A stretch of DNA of 50,205 nucleotides from Persephonella sp. (lineage in GTDB: Bacteria > Aquificota > Aquificia > Aquificales > Hydrogenothermaceae), in assembly GCA_026987075.1 (NCBI GenBank), contig JALSNI010000025.1:1-50205 (forward strand). The letters run 5' to 3'. The position numbers were made by a program, and so were the translations under genes. The notes under the pieces were generated by a model that saw nothing but the letters and a program-made list of their open reading frames with translations, made no database searches and had not been told where the DNA came from. Below are positions 1-8,996 of the stretch, piece by piece (the stretch's first letter is position 1; each line of letters begins with the position of its first letter).

Positions 1-58
1 TAGAATCTGTAGTAGTAACCCTAATATCAGTTTTATTCTGCTGGCCAATATCTGCACC

Positions 59-1867
59 TTATTCAGACATAATCCTGTATAGTTTAACCAGTATGTCTGC
101 TATTTCTCTGGACATCTCAGCAAGGTCATTAATCATCTTCTGAGCTTCTTTATACTTTCCTTCTTCTTGAAGTTTTATAGCTTCTATACCTGTTTGATGG
201 AATTTGGCATGAACTTTTTCAAGCCTGTCTAAAAGATTAACAGCTTCTCCTCCTAACTTGTTAATCTTTGCAATTCCTTCAGTGTATAACCACTTTCCTA
301 AATTACACTGGGTGTGGTCTGGTGGAACAAAGCTACCTTTTCCTTCCATAACTTGAATAATATCCTCCACAAATTTTGCGTGCTCAAGTATCCTTGTGAG
401 AAGTTCAAATGCTTCACCTTTGTGGAGTTCTCTGAAGAGTTCCCATACTTCCTCACCACTTCTTACAGTATTAAGGGCTATGTTATCTAAGTCTATAGCT
501 ATGTCTAATATGTCATCTACAGCAGAAGTTAGAGAAGAAGCATTCTCTGCCACTGTTTTTGCCATTTCTGACTGTTCTTCTGTTGATTTTGTTTGTCTTT
601 TTATCATCTCAGTGATTTTCTTGTTTGCCTCCATTATGTTGTCAAATATTTTGTCTATCTCTTCAGAGTATTCTGCTCCTTCATTTATTATGTCTCTAAC
701 ATTTGAAACTTCTGACTCTGTTTTTTCCATCTCTTCCATTATAGAAGTTACTACATCCCTTATCTCGTTTGCACTTTTTGATGTTTTTTCTGCAAGCTTT
801 CTCACTTCATCAGCAACAACGGCAAATCCCCTTCCCACCTCACCTGCTCTAGCAGCTTCTATAGCAGCATTTAAAGCAAGTAGGTTGGTCTGTTCTGTTA
901 TCTCTAATATAACGTCTAATATGTGCTCTATACCAGATATTCTTTTTTTCAGCTCTGAAGTGGAGTCTGTCAGTCTTGTTATAACGTTTACAGACTGCTT
1001 TATGTTAGAAACAGATTTGTTTATCGCTTCAGCTCCCTGACTTACTAAATTGTTTATGTCATCCTGTGTTTTCTGAACCTCAAGAATAGACTTTGTAAGT
1101 TCTTCTGTGGCATGACTAATGTTGTTAACAGAGTCAACAATATTTTCAAGATTTTTCTTAAAGCTACGCATCTCCTCTCTTATTTCATATGCACTAATAC
1201 CTATTAGAGAGTTTTCATAAAGGGTCATGGCAAGTCTGGGAGATGCTGTATGCAGTATTCTATCTATGTTTCTTTCTGCTGTTACGTCTTTCCAGGTGGA
1301 AGCATATCCTACAATGTTACCGTTTCTATCTGTTACAGCAAATCTATAAGATTCAATCACATGATTTCCAACAATAATGTCAGCATTTTTCTTCACTTCT
1401 CCCGGCTTTAAGGACTTAAGCAGTTCTTTTATCCTGTCTGGGTCTTTGTGGAACCTGTGAATAGAAATACCTTCAGGATGTTCCCAATCAACGTGAAATC
1501 CATACACCCGATTTATGTCTTCTCCAAGCTCCCTTAATATTTCTTTACCCCTTCTATTTACAAAGATAAGCTCGTTTCCTGCTTTTCCTTCTTTAAATTC
1601 TGGGGAGGCTATAAAAACACCCTCCTCCTGTAAAAAGTCTAAAATTTTCCAGCTTTCTTCTACAGATTCAGAAATCTGGGAAACATTTGATTTAATCTCT
1701 TCTAATTTTTGCTGGGTTTCTTGAAACTGATTTTCTAACTCTTTTATCTTTGCTTCTTTTTCTTCTATAACTTTTTCAAGCTCTCGTATGTATTCCTCCT
1801 TCTTCTCAAGCTCGTCTTTCAGTTTGTCTACGACTTTGTAAACCTCTTTGCATCCGAACAGACCCAT
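59..1867 (-). CDS. soluble methyl-accepting chemotaxis protein with PAS-like and CZB domains
   Basis: Chemoreceptor of 602 residues. Seen: an N-terminal coiled coil (about residues 10-70), a PAS-like sensor region (about 75-200), a coiled-coil signalling domain with the family hairpin around [19 protein letters not shown], and a C-terminal chemoreceptor zinc-binding (CZB) domain with [11 protein letters not shown]. No hydrophobic segment or signal peptide is present, so it should act in the cytoplasm and bind CheA/CheW. CZB domains bind zinc and in characterised proteins respond to metal or hypochlorous acid; the PAS part may bind a small ligand or cofactor. It is the last gene of the chemotaxis operon seen here, 14 nt after cheY, with an AAGGAGG-type ribosome site before its ATG. 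The ligand is unknown. Confidence 0.93.
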   Translation of the reverse strand: MGLFGCKEVYKVVDKLKDELEKKEEYIRELEKVIEEKEAKIKELENQFQETQQKLEEIKSNVSQISESVEESWKILDFLQEEGVFIASPEFKEGKAGNELIFVNRRGKEILRELGEDINRVYGFHVDWEHPEGISIHRFHKDPDRIKELLKSLKPGEVKKNADIIVGNHVIESYRFAVTDRNGNIVGYASTWKDVTAERNIDRILHTASPRLAMTLYENSLIGISAYEIREEMRSFKKNLENIVDSVNNISHATEELTKSILEVQKTQDDINNLVSQGAEAINKSVSNIKQSVNVITRLTDSTSELKKRISGIEHILDVILEITEQTNLLALNAAIEAARAGEVGRGFAVVADEVRKLAEKTSKSANEIRDVVTSIMEEMEKTESEVSNVRDIINEGAEYSEEIDKIFDNIMEANKKITEMIKRQTKSTEEQSEMAKTVAENASSLTSAVDDILDIAIDLDNIALNTVRSGEEVWELFRELHKGEAFELLTRILEHAKFVEDIIQVMEGKGSFVPPDHTQCNLGKWLYTEGIAKINKLGGEAVNLLDRLEKVHAKFHQTGIEAIKLQEEGKYKEAQKMINDLAEMSREIADILVKLYRIMSE

Positions 1868-1881
1868 CGTTGTCCTCCTTT

Positions 1882-2277
1882 TTATTTCTTCATTGCTGAG
1901 AAAATCTTCTCAATCTTTTCCTTTAGAACTTCAGCAGTAAAAGGTTTAACAATATAATTGTTAACTCCAGCTTTTATCGCTAAAAGAACATTTTCTTTCT
2001 TGGCTTCTGCTGTAACCATCAGAACAGGCAGTGATTTTAATTCAGGGTCCTTCCTTATCTCCTGAACAAGCTCTAAACCTGTCATGTTAGGCATATTCCA
2101 GTCAGTAATAACAAAATCGTATTTTTGAGATTTTAATTTCTGTAGAGCTACTTTACCATCTTCTGCTTCATCTATGTTTTTGAAGCCAAGCTGTTCCAAC
2201 AGTCCTTTTATAATCCTTCTCATAGTAGCCATATCATCTACAACAAGTATTTTTATTTCTCTGTCAGGTAATGCCAT
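1882..2277 (-). CDS. cheY: chemotaxis response regulator CheY
   Basis: Single receiver domain of 131 residues, the usual CheY length. The acidic pair is Asp14/Asp15, the phosphorylated Asp is Asp59 (in VITDWNMP), the switch Thr is in MVTAEA, and the conserved Lys is in IVKPF. It receives phosphate from CheA and binds the flagellar motor switch to change rotation. There is no output domain. It sits between cheV and the chemoreceptor in a tight minus-strand operon. Confidence 0.95.
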   Translation of the reverse strand: MALPDREIKILVVDDMATMRRIIKGLLEQLGFKNIDEAEDGKVALQKLKSQKYDFVITDWNMPNMTGLELVQEIRKDPELKSLPVLMVTAEAKKENVLLAIKAGVNNYIVKPFTAEVLKEKIEKIFSAMKK

Positions 2278-2291
2278 ACTATTCCTCCTTT

Positions 2292-3254
2292 TTATTTTTT
2301 AACTGCATACTTGTGGACTAATTTCAGAAGGTCAGGAGCATCAAATTTTACAAGGTGAGCATCTGCATTGACAAATTTAGCCTTGTCCACTGTAGCCTTA
2401 TCACTGAGAGAGGTATTTATTATAATAGGAATTTTAGACAGCTGGGGATGTTCCTTTATTTTTCTTGTAAAGGTTAAACCATCCATTCCCGGCATTTCTA
2501 TGTCTGAAACTATCAGCTGAACAAAATCTGTTATGTCTTTGCCTTCTGATTGGGCTTTCTGGAGAAGATTATTGAGTATGTCAAGGCCTTCTAAACCACT
2601 ACTTGCCTCTAACACTGTATGTCCGTCTCTCTCTAATATTCCTCTTATAATTTTTCTTGCCACTGGAGAGTCGTCCAATATAAGTATTGTAAACTGACCT
2701 TTTCTTTCTACTTCCTCTTCTGGAACTTCCTCTTCTATACCAAATATCTTTATCATTCCAAGTTCATCTAATATTCCTTCAAAATCAAGAAGAAGAAGAA
2801 GATTTCCACCTTCTATCTCAATAACTCCTACTATTTTACCACCTAATCTCTCTTCTATACTTGGAGGTGGCTTTTTTATGTCTGCCCATTTTATTCTTCT
2901 TATCCTTTTAGCTTCGTGAACCACTATTCCTACAATTTCCCTGAGAAATTCCATCACAATTATGTATTTACCTGCATTTTCCGGCTCTCTTATTTTCATC
3001 CATTTTGCCAAATTAACTATAGGAACTATCTCCCCCCTTATCTTTGCTATACCTTCTACCTCTGGAGGAGAACCGGGAGATTTCACTATGTTGTCAGGTT
3101 TTCTGGTTACTTCTCTAACCTTTGCAACGTTAACTCCTAATATCCACTCGTATGTATCTCCATTATCCAAAATCTCATACATCCTGAAGTCTACTATTTC
3201 TAACTCGTTAGCACCTGTCTCAAGAATTTTTGGTAATAAATCTTTTTTTGCCAT
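2292..3254 (-). CDS. cheV: chemotaxis coupling protein CheV (CheW-receiver fusion)
   Basis: 320 residues. The first half (about 15-170) is a CheW-like coupling domain, with the family stretch [18 protein letters not shown]. The second half (about 190-318) is a receiver domain with ILDDSP near its start and the phospho-acceptor Asp in [13 protein letters not shown]. CheV couples receptors to CheA and can act as a phosphate sink that tunes adaptation. It lies 15 nt after cheW. A separate CheW is encoded next to it, so both coupling proteins are present. Confidence 0.93.
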   Translation of the reverse strand: MAKKDLLPKILETGANELEIVDFRMYEILDNGDTYEWILGVNVAKVREVTRKPDNIVKSPGSPPEVEGIAKIRGEIVPIVNLAKWMKIREPENAGKYIIVMEFLREIVGIVVHEAKRIRRIKWADIKKPPPSIEERLGGKIVGVIEIEGGNLLLLLDFEGILDELGMIKIFGIEEEVPEEEVERKGQFTILILDDSPVARKIIRGILERDGHTVLEASSGLEGLDILNNLLQKAQSEGKDITDFVQLIVSDIEMPGMDGLTFTRKIKEHPQLSKIPIIINTSLSDKATVDKAKFVNADAHLVKFDAPDLLKLVHKYAVKK

Positions 3255-3269
3255 AAATAATCCTCCAGA

Positions 3270-3764
3270 TTACAGGTTTTCCTGCCTAAAAATCTTTTTT
3301 ATGTTTAACAGGGTTAAAAGCTCTTTTTTTCCTGTGCTGTCTTCTATCATAATTACTCCATCTATAAATTCTGGGTCAATTCCAATAGAATTCATAGGGG
3401 GAGGCTGTATATCTTCTGGGTTTATATTTATGGCTCCTTCTACTTTGTCAACGGAAATTCCTATGTGTCCTAATTCTGTTTCAACTACTACAATGAATGG
3501 ATTTTCTGTATTGTCCTCTCCACCTAAATTAAACATCCGCTTTAAGCTAACAACAGGTATAATGTTCCCTCTAAGGTTCATTACACCTAATATGTAATTT
3601 TTTGTTTTTGGAACAGAGGTTATCTCTATATCTTTTGTTATTTTCACTACATCTCTTATGTTTATTCCGATAAGCTCGTTATTCAAGTAAAAGGTTATTA
3701 ATCTCTCCTCAAAGGAAACTTCCTTTTCTATTTCTCTCATTCCAAGAACTTCTATTTCTGACAT
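3270..3764 (-). CDS. cheW: chemotaxis coupling protein CheW
   Basis: 164 residues, a single CheW domain. Seen: the two beta-barrel halves with YILGVMNLRGNIIPVVSLKRMF, typical of the family. CheW links CheA to receptor tips. The start ATG overlaps the cheA stop by one base (TAATG), which points to translational coupling with the kinase. The protein has about 20 residues ahead of the domain, and the ATG at 3764 is the first start after the cheA stop. Confidence 0.94.
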   Translation of the reverse strand: MSEIEVLGMREIEKEVSFEERLITFYLNNELIGINIRDVVKITKDIEITSVPKTKNYILGVMNLRGNIIPVVSLKRMFNLGGEDNTENPFIVVVETELGHIGISVDKVEGAININPEDIQPPPMNSIGIDPEFIDGVIMIEDSTGKKELLTLLNIKKIFRQENL

Positions 3765-5743
3765 TACAGCACCCCTACAAGTTGTGATTTTTTATCATTA
3801 ATTAAAGAGTTTGTGTCTACAATTAAAACTACCTTTCCATCTCCTGTTATGGTAGCCCCTGCAATCCCTTGAACATTTTCTAAAAGCTTACCTAACGGCT
3901 TTATAACGATTTCTTCTTCTCCAAATAGCTCTTCTATAGAAATTGCTATATTTTTCTCCCCTACTCTGACTATTACAATAAACTGTTTTTCATTTTCATC
4001 AGGCATATCAAAAAGTTCGTTGAGGCTAAATAAGAGATAAACTTCATCCCTTAGCATAAATGATTTAAACTGTCCTATACTTTTCACATTCTCAGGTTCA
4101 TATCTTACTATCTCAACAACAGAATACAGAGGAATTGCAAAGATTTTGTTGTTAGCTCCTACCATAAGCGTTCTTATAATGGCGACAGTTAAAGGCAGTT
4201 TCATTATGAATTTTGTTCCTTTTCCAAGCTCACTTTCTACTTCAATAGTTCCTCTAAGAGAATGTATTGTAGATGCCACAACATCCATACCTACCCCTCT
4301 ACCTGAAACGTCACTCACTTTATCTGCTGTAGAAAATCCCGGCATAAATAGAAGTTCATAGGCTTCTTTATCACTCATGTTTTCTGCCTGTTCTGGAGAT
4401 ATCAATCCTTTCTCTACAGCCTTTTTCTTGACTTTTTCTACATTAATTCCCCTTCCGTCGTCTTCTATAGCTATGATTATCCTGTCTCCTTCTTGAAATG
4501 CAGAAAGCTTTATAAGTCCAACTTCTGGCTTTCCTAACATAATTCTTTCTTCAGGTGGCTCAATACCGTGGTCTATTGCATTTCTAACAAGGTGAATTAG
4601 AGGGTCTTCTAACTTGTCCAATATTGACCTGTCTATTTCTGTATCTTCACCTTCCAACACAAGGTTTACCTTTTTATTTAACTTTTTAGCTAAATCCCTT
4701 ACTATCCTTGGAAACTTACTAAATATTTTCTTAACTGGTTGCATACGAAGTTTCATAACTGCATCTTGAAGGTCACTTACTGTTCGGCTCATACCTGTTA
4801 TTGAATCTAAAAGCTCTTCTATCGCTTCTGTATTTTCACAGGAAGTCTCAAGCCCTGAAGTAAGCTTAACTATCCTGTTTCTATCTAATACTAATTCCCC
4901 TACTAAGTTCATTAAAGTTTCTACCCTTTCAACATCTACTCTTATTACTTCTTCTTTCCTTTCTGATTTCTTTTTGGCAGGTTTACTTTGTTCTTTCTTG
5001 CTTTCCTCTGCTATCGGTTCTTTTTTTTCTGGCGTTTTTTCTTCCTCTTTTGTTTCGTCCTGAGATTTTGGTTTCTCCTCTTTAGGTTTTATAAAGTCTT
5101 TTACATCCTTTCCTTCTGCTATTATTTTTTCTAACTTTTCTATAACTTCAAGGGGGGGTCTCTCATCAGGAGGTAAAAGTATAAGTTCTTCTAATATCCC
5201 TGCAAGGTCTTTACCAGGGTACTGAAGGATAAGCTTTTTTATGTCCTCATCTACTCCTTCAACAAACTCTATGTCTTGAGTTTCAGAATCAGAATTTTTT
5301 CCTTCATTTTCTACAACAGGCTGTGCTTCTATAACTTCTCCTTGATTAAGTATCCTGGCTAACTTATCTATTATGTCCTTTACATCTTCTTCATCTGGTA
5401 TTTCATCACTTTCTTTTAACATCTCAATAGCTTCTTTCAGTTTATCAACACCTTCAAATATAACGTCCATCATTTCTGAAGTAAGTTTTAATTCATCATT
5501 ACGCAAAAGATTAAATATGTCTTCAATTTTATGGGCAATTTCTACTATTGAGGTAAGGCCTAAAAATCCTGCACCTCCCTTCAAGGTGTGCATTCCTCTG
5601 AATATACTATTTAACAGCTCTTTATCTTCTGGATTTGCCTCAAGGTCTATAAGTTCCTGGTCTAAATTTGATAAAATTTCATCTGCTTCTACAAGAAATT
5701 CCTCTAATATCTCTCTCATGTCATCTGAAAAATTCAACTTCAT
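3764..5743 (-). CDS. cheA: chemotaxis histidine kinase CheA
   Basis: About 659 residues. Domains in order: Hpt with phosphorylated His52 in RGMHTLKGGAGF; a linker rich in Glu/Lys (about 170-270); a dimerisation region starting near VETLMNLVGELVLDRNR; an HSP90-type ATPase domain with the N box NAIDHGIEPPEER and DDGRGI; and a C-terminal CheW-like regulatory domain. There is no obvious CheY-binding P2 domain of normal size. I chose the ATG at 5743 rather than the TTG at 5758 because GAGG lies about 8 bases before this ATG, and the TTG lies inside the same ribosome-binding stretch. It follows the cheZ-like gene by 21 nt and overlaps cheW. Confidence 0.95.
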   Translation of the reverse strand: MKLNFSDDMREILEEFLVEADEILSNLDQELIDLEANPEDKELLNSIFRGMHTLKGGAGFLGLTSIVEIAHKIEDIFNLLRNDELKLTSEMMDVIFEGVDKLKEAIEMLKESDEIPDEEDVKDIIDKLARILNQGEVIEAQPVVENEGKNSDSETQDIEFVEGVDEDIKKLILQYPGKDLAGILEELILLPPDERPPLEVIEKLEKIIAEGKDVKDFIKPKEEKPKSQDETKEEEKTPEKKEPIAEESKKEQSKPAKKKSERKEEVIRVDVERVETLMNLVGELVLDRNRIVKLTSGLETSCENTEAIEELLDSITGMSRTVSDLQDAVMKLRMQPVKKIFSKFPRIVRDLAKKLNKKVNLVLEGEDTEIDRSILDKLEDPLIHLVRNAIDHGIEPPEERIMLGKPEVGLIKLSAFQEGDRIIIAIEDDGRGINVEKVKKKAVEKGLISPEQAENMSDKEAYELLFMPGFSTADKVSDVSGRGVGMDVVASTIHSLRGTIEVESELGKGTKFIMKLPLTVAIIRTLMVGANNKIFAIPLYSVVEIVRYEPENVKSIGQFKSFMLRDEVYLLFSLNELFDMPDENEKQFIVIVRVGEKNIAISIEELFGEEEIVIKPLGKLLENVQGIAGATITGDGKVVLIVDTNSLINDKKSQLVGVL

Positions 5744-5764
5744 CTTTCTCAACCTCAAAAATTT

Positions 5765-6289
5765 TTATAAACCAAATTTTTTCAAGATGTCATCTACGTC
5801 GTCCTGGGTAACTTCCTTTTTCCACTCTAACTCTTCCAATCTTTCTTTTAGCTCTTCTTTTCTTTCCTGAGACTGCTCTTCCTGTATGCCAAACAGCAGG
5901 ATTATTTTCAGAATTTCTTTCTCCACATCTGAAATAAAATTAGAAATTTTGTGTAATCTCTGGGACATAATATCCTGAAACTCTAATAATGTAAGGGTAT
6001 TTGTTAATATGTCTATCCCTTCTTTTAAATCTTTTTCTAACTCTTTTCTCAAATTTTCGTCCTGAATCTTCTGTAATTTCTCTATAGTGCCACTTAGCAT
6101 AGAGCTTATTTTTATTATATTGTCTATCACTTTTTTGGTTGCTTCTTCACTTTCCTTTATTGCTAACTTCAAATGAGTGTTAACATTTTTAAACCCTTCT
6201 TTTTTAGAGCTTAAATTTTCAATGTCCTTTTTGTATTCCTCTACTAAATTTATCAGTTTTTTTACTTCCTGAAAGAGACCCTCTTCCAT
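5765..6289 (-). CDS. cheZ: CheZ-like chemotaxis phosphatase
   Basis: 174 residues, almost all predicted helix and coiled coil. Two CheZ hallmarks are visible: a helix segment LLEFQDIMSQRLHKI (compare the CheZ catalytic FQDLTGQ, which supplies the Asp and Gln that dephosphorylate CheY) and a C-terminal tail DDVDDILKKFGL like the CheY-binding tail of CheZ (DDLLDSLGF). Its place as first gene of the che operon supports the call. It is shorter than enterobacterial CheZ (about 214 residues) and otherwise divergent. AAAGGAGG precedes the start. CheZ is best known in proteobacteria, so a distant relative is also possible. Confidence 0.8.
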   Translation of the reverse strand: MEEGLFQEVKKLINLVEEYKKDIENLSSKKEGFKNVNTHLKLAIKESEEATKKVIDNIIKISSMLSGTIEKLQKIQDENLRKELEKDLKEGIDILTNTLTLLEFQDIMSQRLHKISNFISDVEKEILKIILLFGIQEEQSQERKEELKERLEELEWKKEVTQDDVDDILKKFGL

Positions 6290-6412
6290 CTTTAACCTCC
6301 TTTATTTTATTTTCGTAAAAGGCAAGCAAAAATTAAGTTTAATAATAATTATAAGCTAATATTAATAATAATATAACTGGGAGAAATTTTTATTGACATA
6401 AAACATTTTTTA

Positions 6413-6440
6413 TGGACAAAACCGTTTATCAGAGTATAAT
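6413..6440 (+). promoter_or_regulatory. sigma-70 type promoter for the FlgN-like gene
   Basis: TGGACA (6413-6418), a 16-base spacer, then a perfect TATAAT (6435-6440). It ends 21 bases before the ATG at 6462. A separate TTGACA at 6393 is too far from this -10 box to pair with it. Confidence 0.6.
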
Positions 6441-6461
6441 CATAAATATGAGGTGATAACC

Positions 6462-6815
6462 ATGGAAAATTTAGATGTATTATTAGACAAACTTATAGAA
6501 CTGCTAAAGGAAGAAAAACAGCTGTTAGTTACTTCTATCAAAGATGGAACCCTTGCAGAAAGGCTGATGACAGTAATTGACAACAAAAAGGAAATACTTT
6601 TTAAAATCTCGCAGTTTTCACAGGAAGATTTAGAAAAGTTTGAAGAAAAGTTACTTCAGATAAAACAGCTAAGTGACATCAATCTTAATCTTGCTGCTAA
6701 TAATCTGCAGTTTATAGATGAGTTGTTCAGTGCTATTTTTGAAGAGCCCCAAAAATACGACCAGTCTGGGGCTGTAAAACAAAATCAAAAAGGGCTGTTT
6801 AACAAAAAGATTTAA
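6462..6815 (+). CDS. small coiled-coil protein, FlgN-like flagellar chaperone
   Basis: 117 residues, helical throughout, rich in Leu/Lys/Glu/Gln, with an Asn-rich C-terminal helix (DINLNLAANNLQFIDELF) like FlgN, the export chaperone for hook-filament junction proteins. The call rests on size, composition, this motif and the adjacent chemotaxis operon, so it is tentative. The ATG at 6462 is preferred over the in-frame GTG at 6453 because AGGTGA lies five bases before the ATG. The 3' end overlaps the convergent antiporter gene by four bases. Confidence 0.5.
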   Translation: MENLDVLLDKLIELLKEEKQLLVTSIKDGTLAERLMTVIDNKKEILFKISQFSQEDLEKFEEKLLQIKQLSDINLNLAANNLQFIDELFSAIFEEPQKYDQSGAVKQNQKGLFNKKI

Positions 6816-8146
6816 ACTCCAAAAACTGTGTATTTCAGCCACAGAAGGCCTAAAGCAACAATCACAGTAACTACAGTAACAGGTGTTCCCTGCTTTATAA
6901 AGTCAAAGAACTTTATAGGATAACCTTCTCTCTCTGCCAAACCTGCTGCAACAACATTTGCTGAAGCTCCTATGATTGTCAGATTCCCCCCAAGACATGC
7001 TCCAAGAGCCAGTGCCCACCAGAGAGGCTCAACGTTAAAAGATGCTGTCTTCCCAAGGTCTATCAGAACATAAGACATTGCCATAGTAAATGGTATGTTA
7101 TCAACTATACCGGAAATAAATGCAGAAAGTCCTCCCAATATCAAAATACCTGAGATAGGGTCTGTTATCACTCCTGCAACCATATGGGCAGCATCTTCAA
7201 AAACTCCAGAATGCTCCAATCCTCCAATAACAACGAACAGTCCAAGGAAGAACATCAGCGTTGTCCACTCTACCCTTTCAAATATCTTTTCTGGATTTTC
7301 CCTTGACCAGAGCATAAGGACAGAAGCCATAAACAGTGCTATTGTCCCAGCTTCAAGATGAAGGACGTGGTGAAGGAAAAACAAAATAATTGTTATTCCA
7401 AAAACTATCAGTCCCTTTCTCATCAAAACCACGTCATACTCTATCTTCTGACCTTCCATTATCTCCTGAAGTTTTTTCTCATCTGTTACCTTTGTCTCCA
7501 GGTGTCCCTGCATCTTCATCATCCCGATAAATACTGCCGTTCCTATTATATGAGTTATAACAACAATAGGAGCAATATTGACAATAAAATCCATAAAGGT
7601 AAATCCACCAAGTGAACCTATAATGATGTTTGGAGGGTCCCCTATCAGTGTTGCTGTTCCTCCTATGTTTGATGCTAAAACTGTTGCAATAATATAAGGA
7701 ACAGGCTTTAGCTTAAGTTTTGACGTTATAGATATAAGTATAGGTATCATAAATAAAACAGTTGTCACATTATCCAGAAAAGCGGATAAAACAGCTGTAA
7801 GCATAGTAAAGGTCAGGATTATTTTAAAAGGGTCTCCCTTCGTAAATCTAAGAGCTACATAGGAGAGAATAGAGAAAAATCCACTTTCTATCAGAACTGA
7901 AACAATAACCATCATTCCAATAAGAAGGAACATTGTGTTGTGGTCTATTGCTTCCCATGCACCTTCAGGAGTAACAACACCTAAAAATATAGCAAGTGTT
8001 CCTCCAAGGAGTGCAGCAGGAACTCTGTGGAAAAATTTCTCAAGAATAATCATTGTGTAAGTTCCAACAAACAGCAGGATAGAAATCCAGTAAAGATGTT
8101 CTTTTGCTCCTAAACCTATCATCCCAAGTATTGTTTGATGTTCCAC
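6812..8146 (-). CDS. ArsB/NhaD-family ion transporter (probable sodium/proton antiporter)
   Basis: 444 residues with about 11-12 hydrophobic membrane segments. Family marks of the ion transporter superfamily are present in both halves: AFLDNVTTVLFMIPI with NIGGTATLIGDPPNIIIG in the first, and GIVDNIPFTMAMSYV with LGGNLTIIGASANV in the second. NhaD-type members exchange Na+ for H+; others carry arsenite or organic anions, and the substrate cannot be read from sequence. Translation starts at a GTG two bases after the stop of the upstream stress-protein gene, so the two are coupled. There is no arsR or arsA next to it, which favours the antiporter role. Confidence 0.85.
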   Translation of the reverse strand: MEHQTILGMIGLGAKEHLYWISILLFVGTYTMIILEKFFHRVPAALLGGTLAIFLGVVTPEGAWEAIDHNTMFLLIGMMVIVSVLIESGFFSILSYVALRFTKGDPFKIILTFTMLTAVLSAFLDNVTTVLFMIPILISITSKLKLKPVPYIIATVLASNIGGTATLIGDPPNIIIGSLGGFTFMDFIVNIAPIVVITHIIGTAVFIGMMKMQGHLETKVTDEKKLQEIMEGQKIEYDVVLMRKGLIVFGITIILFFLHHVLHLEAGTIALFMASVLMLWSRENPEKIFERVEWTTLMFFLGLFVVIGGLEHSGVFEDAAHMVAGVITDPISGILILGGLSAFISGIVDNIPFTMAMSYVLIDLGKTASFNVEPLWWALALGACLGGNLTIIGASANVVAAGLAEREGYPIKFFDFIKQGTPVTVVTVIVALGLLWLKYTVFGV

Positions 8147-8148
8147 CC

Positions 8149-8931
8149 TTACTCTCCTTCTTTGTCTTTGAATATTCCAACAGAGATTTCTGAATTTTCT
8201 ATATAAGATTCTTTATCTTCAATGTTTTCATTAATAAGTAAAAGGTCGTATTTTTTCTTTCTGGCGTAATAAGGAATTTCTTTTTTGGGGTCTCCTTTAA
8301 GAATTAAAAACTCAATCTTTTCTCCTTTTAATGCTTTTGCTAACTTTGTCTTTACAGTTTCCACATATTCTTCTAACATTCCTACAAGTATCTGTTTTGC
8401 CTCTTCATCAGGGTGGGTTTTCTTTAGTCTATTTTCATAGAAAGACTCGTAAAAGGAAGTTACAAAATCAAACTTTACCCCTAACTTTTTAACAAAAAGG
8501 TAGGCTGAACTGATGAAATACTCTGTGGCAGTTTCTTTATCTACATTTATAAGAACACTGTTTATGCTGTCTGCATCTTCTTGAAGAAGGATTATGTCTA
8601 AATTTTCAAAATCTTTTACAAGTTTTTCTGTTGAAGTTATCCTGAAAATGTGCTCCAGTGGTGAGATTTTCTCCTGAGTGACAACAAGGAGGTCAGGCTT
8701 TTCTGCTTTTATTTCTTCTTTTGCCTCTCCAAAATCTAACTGATTTTTTAACTCATAACTGATATTTTCCTCTTCTACTTGCTTTTTTGCTTTTTCTTTT
8801 TCTTCTTCAGGAACATCAACAAACAGAAGCACTAACTTTTTATCTAATTTTTTGGCTATCTCTTTTACAACTTTAAGATTATTAAAATTTACCTTCTCTC
8901 TTTGTAAAAAAATTACAGTATTTACAGGCAT
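8149..8931 (-). CDS. universal stress protein-like protein
   Basis: 260 residues in what look like two UspA-type alpha/beta halves (about 1-115 and 120-250). Each has a hydrophobic strand followed by a long charged helix, and LLLINENIED near the end resembles a Usp core strand. The glycine-rich ATP-binding loop of ATP-binding Usp proteins is not evident. It is coupled to the antiporter downstream, and Usp domains often regulate such transporters. Its ribosome site (AGGGGA) sits inside a hairpin, described separately. Confidence 0.7.
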   Translation of the reverse strand: MPVNTVIFLQREKVNFNNLKVVKEIAKKLDKKLVLLFVDVPEEEKEKAKKQVEEENISYELKNQLDFGEAKEEIKAEKPDLLVVTQEKISPLEHIFRITSTEKLVKDFENLDIILLQEDADSINSVLINVDKETATEYFISSAYLFVKKLGVKFDFVTSFYESFYENRLKKTHPDEEAKQILVGMLEEYVETVKTKLAKALKGEKIEFLILKGDPKKEIPYYARKKKYDLLLINENIEDKESYIENSEISVGIFKDKEGE

Positions 8932-8938
8932 ATTAAAT

Positions 8939-8981
8939 CCCCTTCACTTCCATTTTTAATAATTTTCGGAAAGTGAAGGGG
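8939..8981 (-). promoter_or_regulatory. hairpin masking the ribosome site of the stress-protein/antiporter operon
   Basis: CCCCTTCACTT (8939-8949) and AAGTGAAGGGG (8971-8981) form a perfect 11-bp inverted repeat. In the minus-strand RNA it extends to about 13 bp with one G-U pair. The 3' arm contains AGGGG, the ribosome site of the gene starting at 8931. No U-run follows the stem, so it is a poor terminator and a better candidate for translational control. Confidence 0.6.
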
Positions 8982-8996
8982 AAAGTTTACACAAAA

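Noticed and set aside
1-58. Protein-like sequence on the minus strand after the chemoreceptor stop, in the same frame
   Set aside because: It is only about 19 codons to the window edge with no start, so I cannot tell a new gene from chance or from readthrough.
6393-6398. TTGACA as the -35 box for the FlgN-like gene
   Set aside because: It is 36 bases from the TATAAT at 6435; the TGGACA at 6413 has the right spacing.
8939-8981. Hairpin after htpX as a rho-independent terminator
   Set aside because: No U-run follows the stem on the minus strand, and its 3' arm contains the next gene's ribosome site, so a regulatory role fits better.
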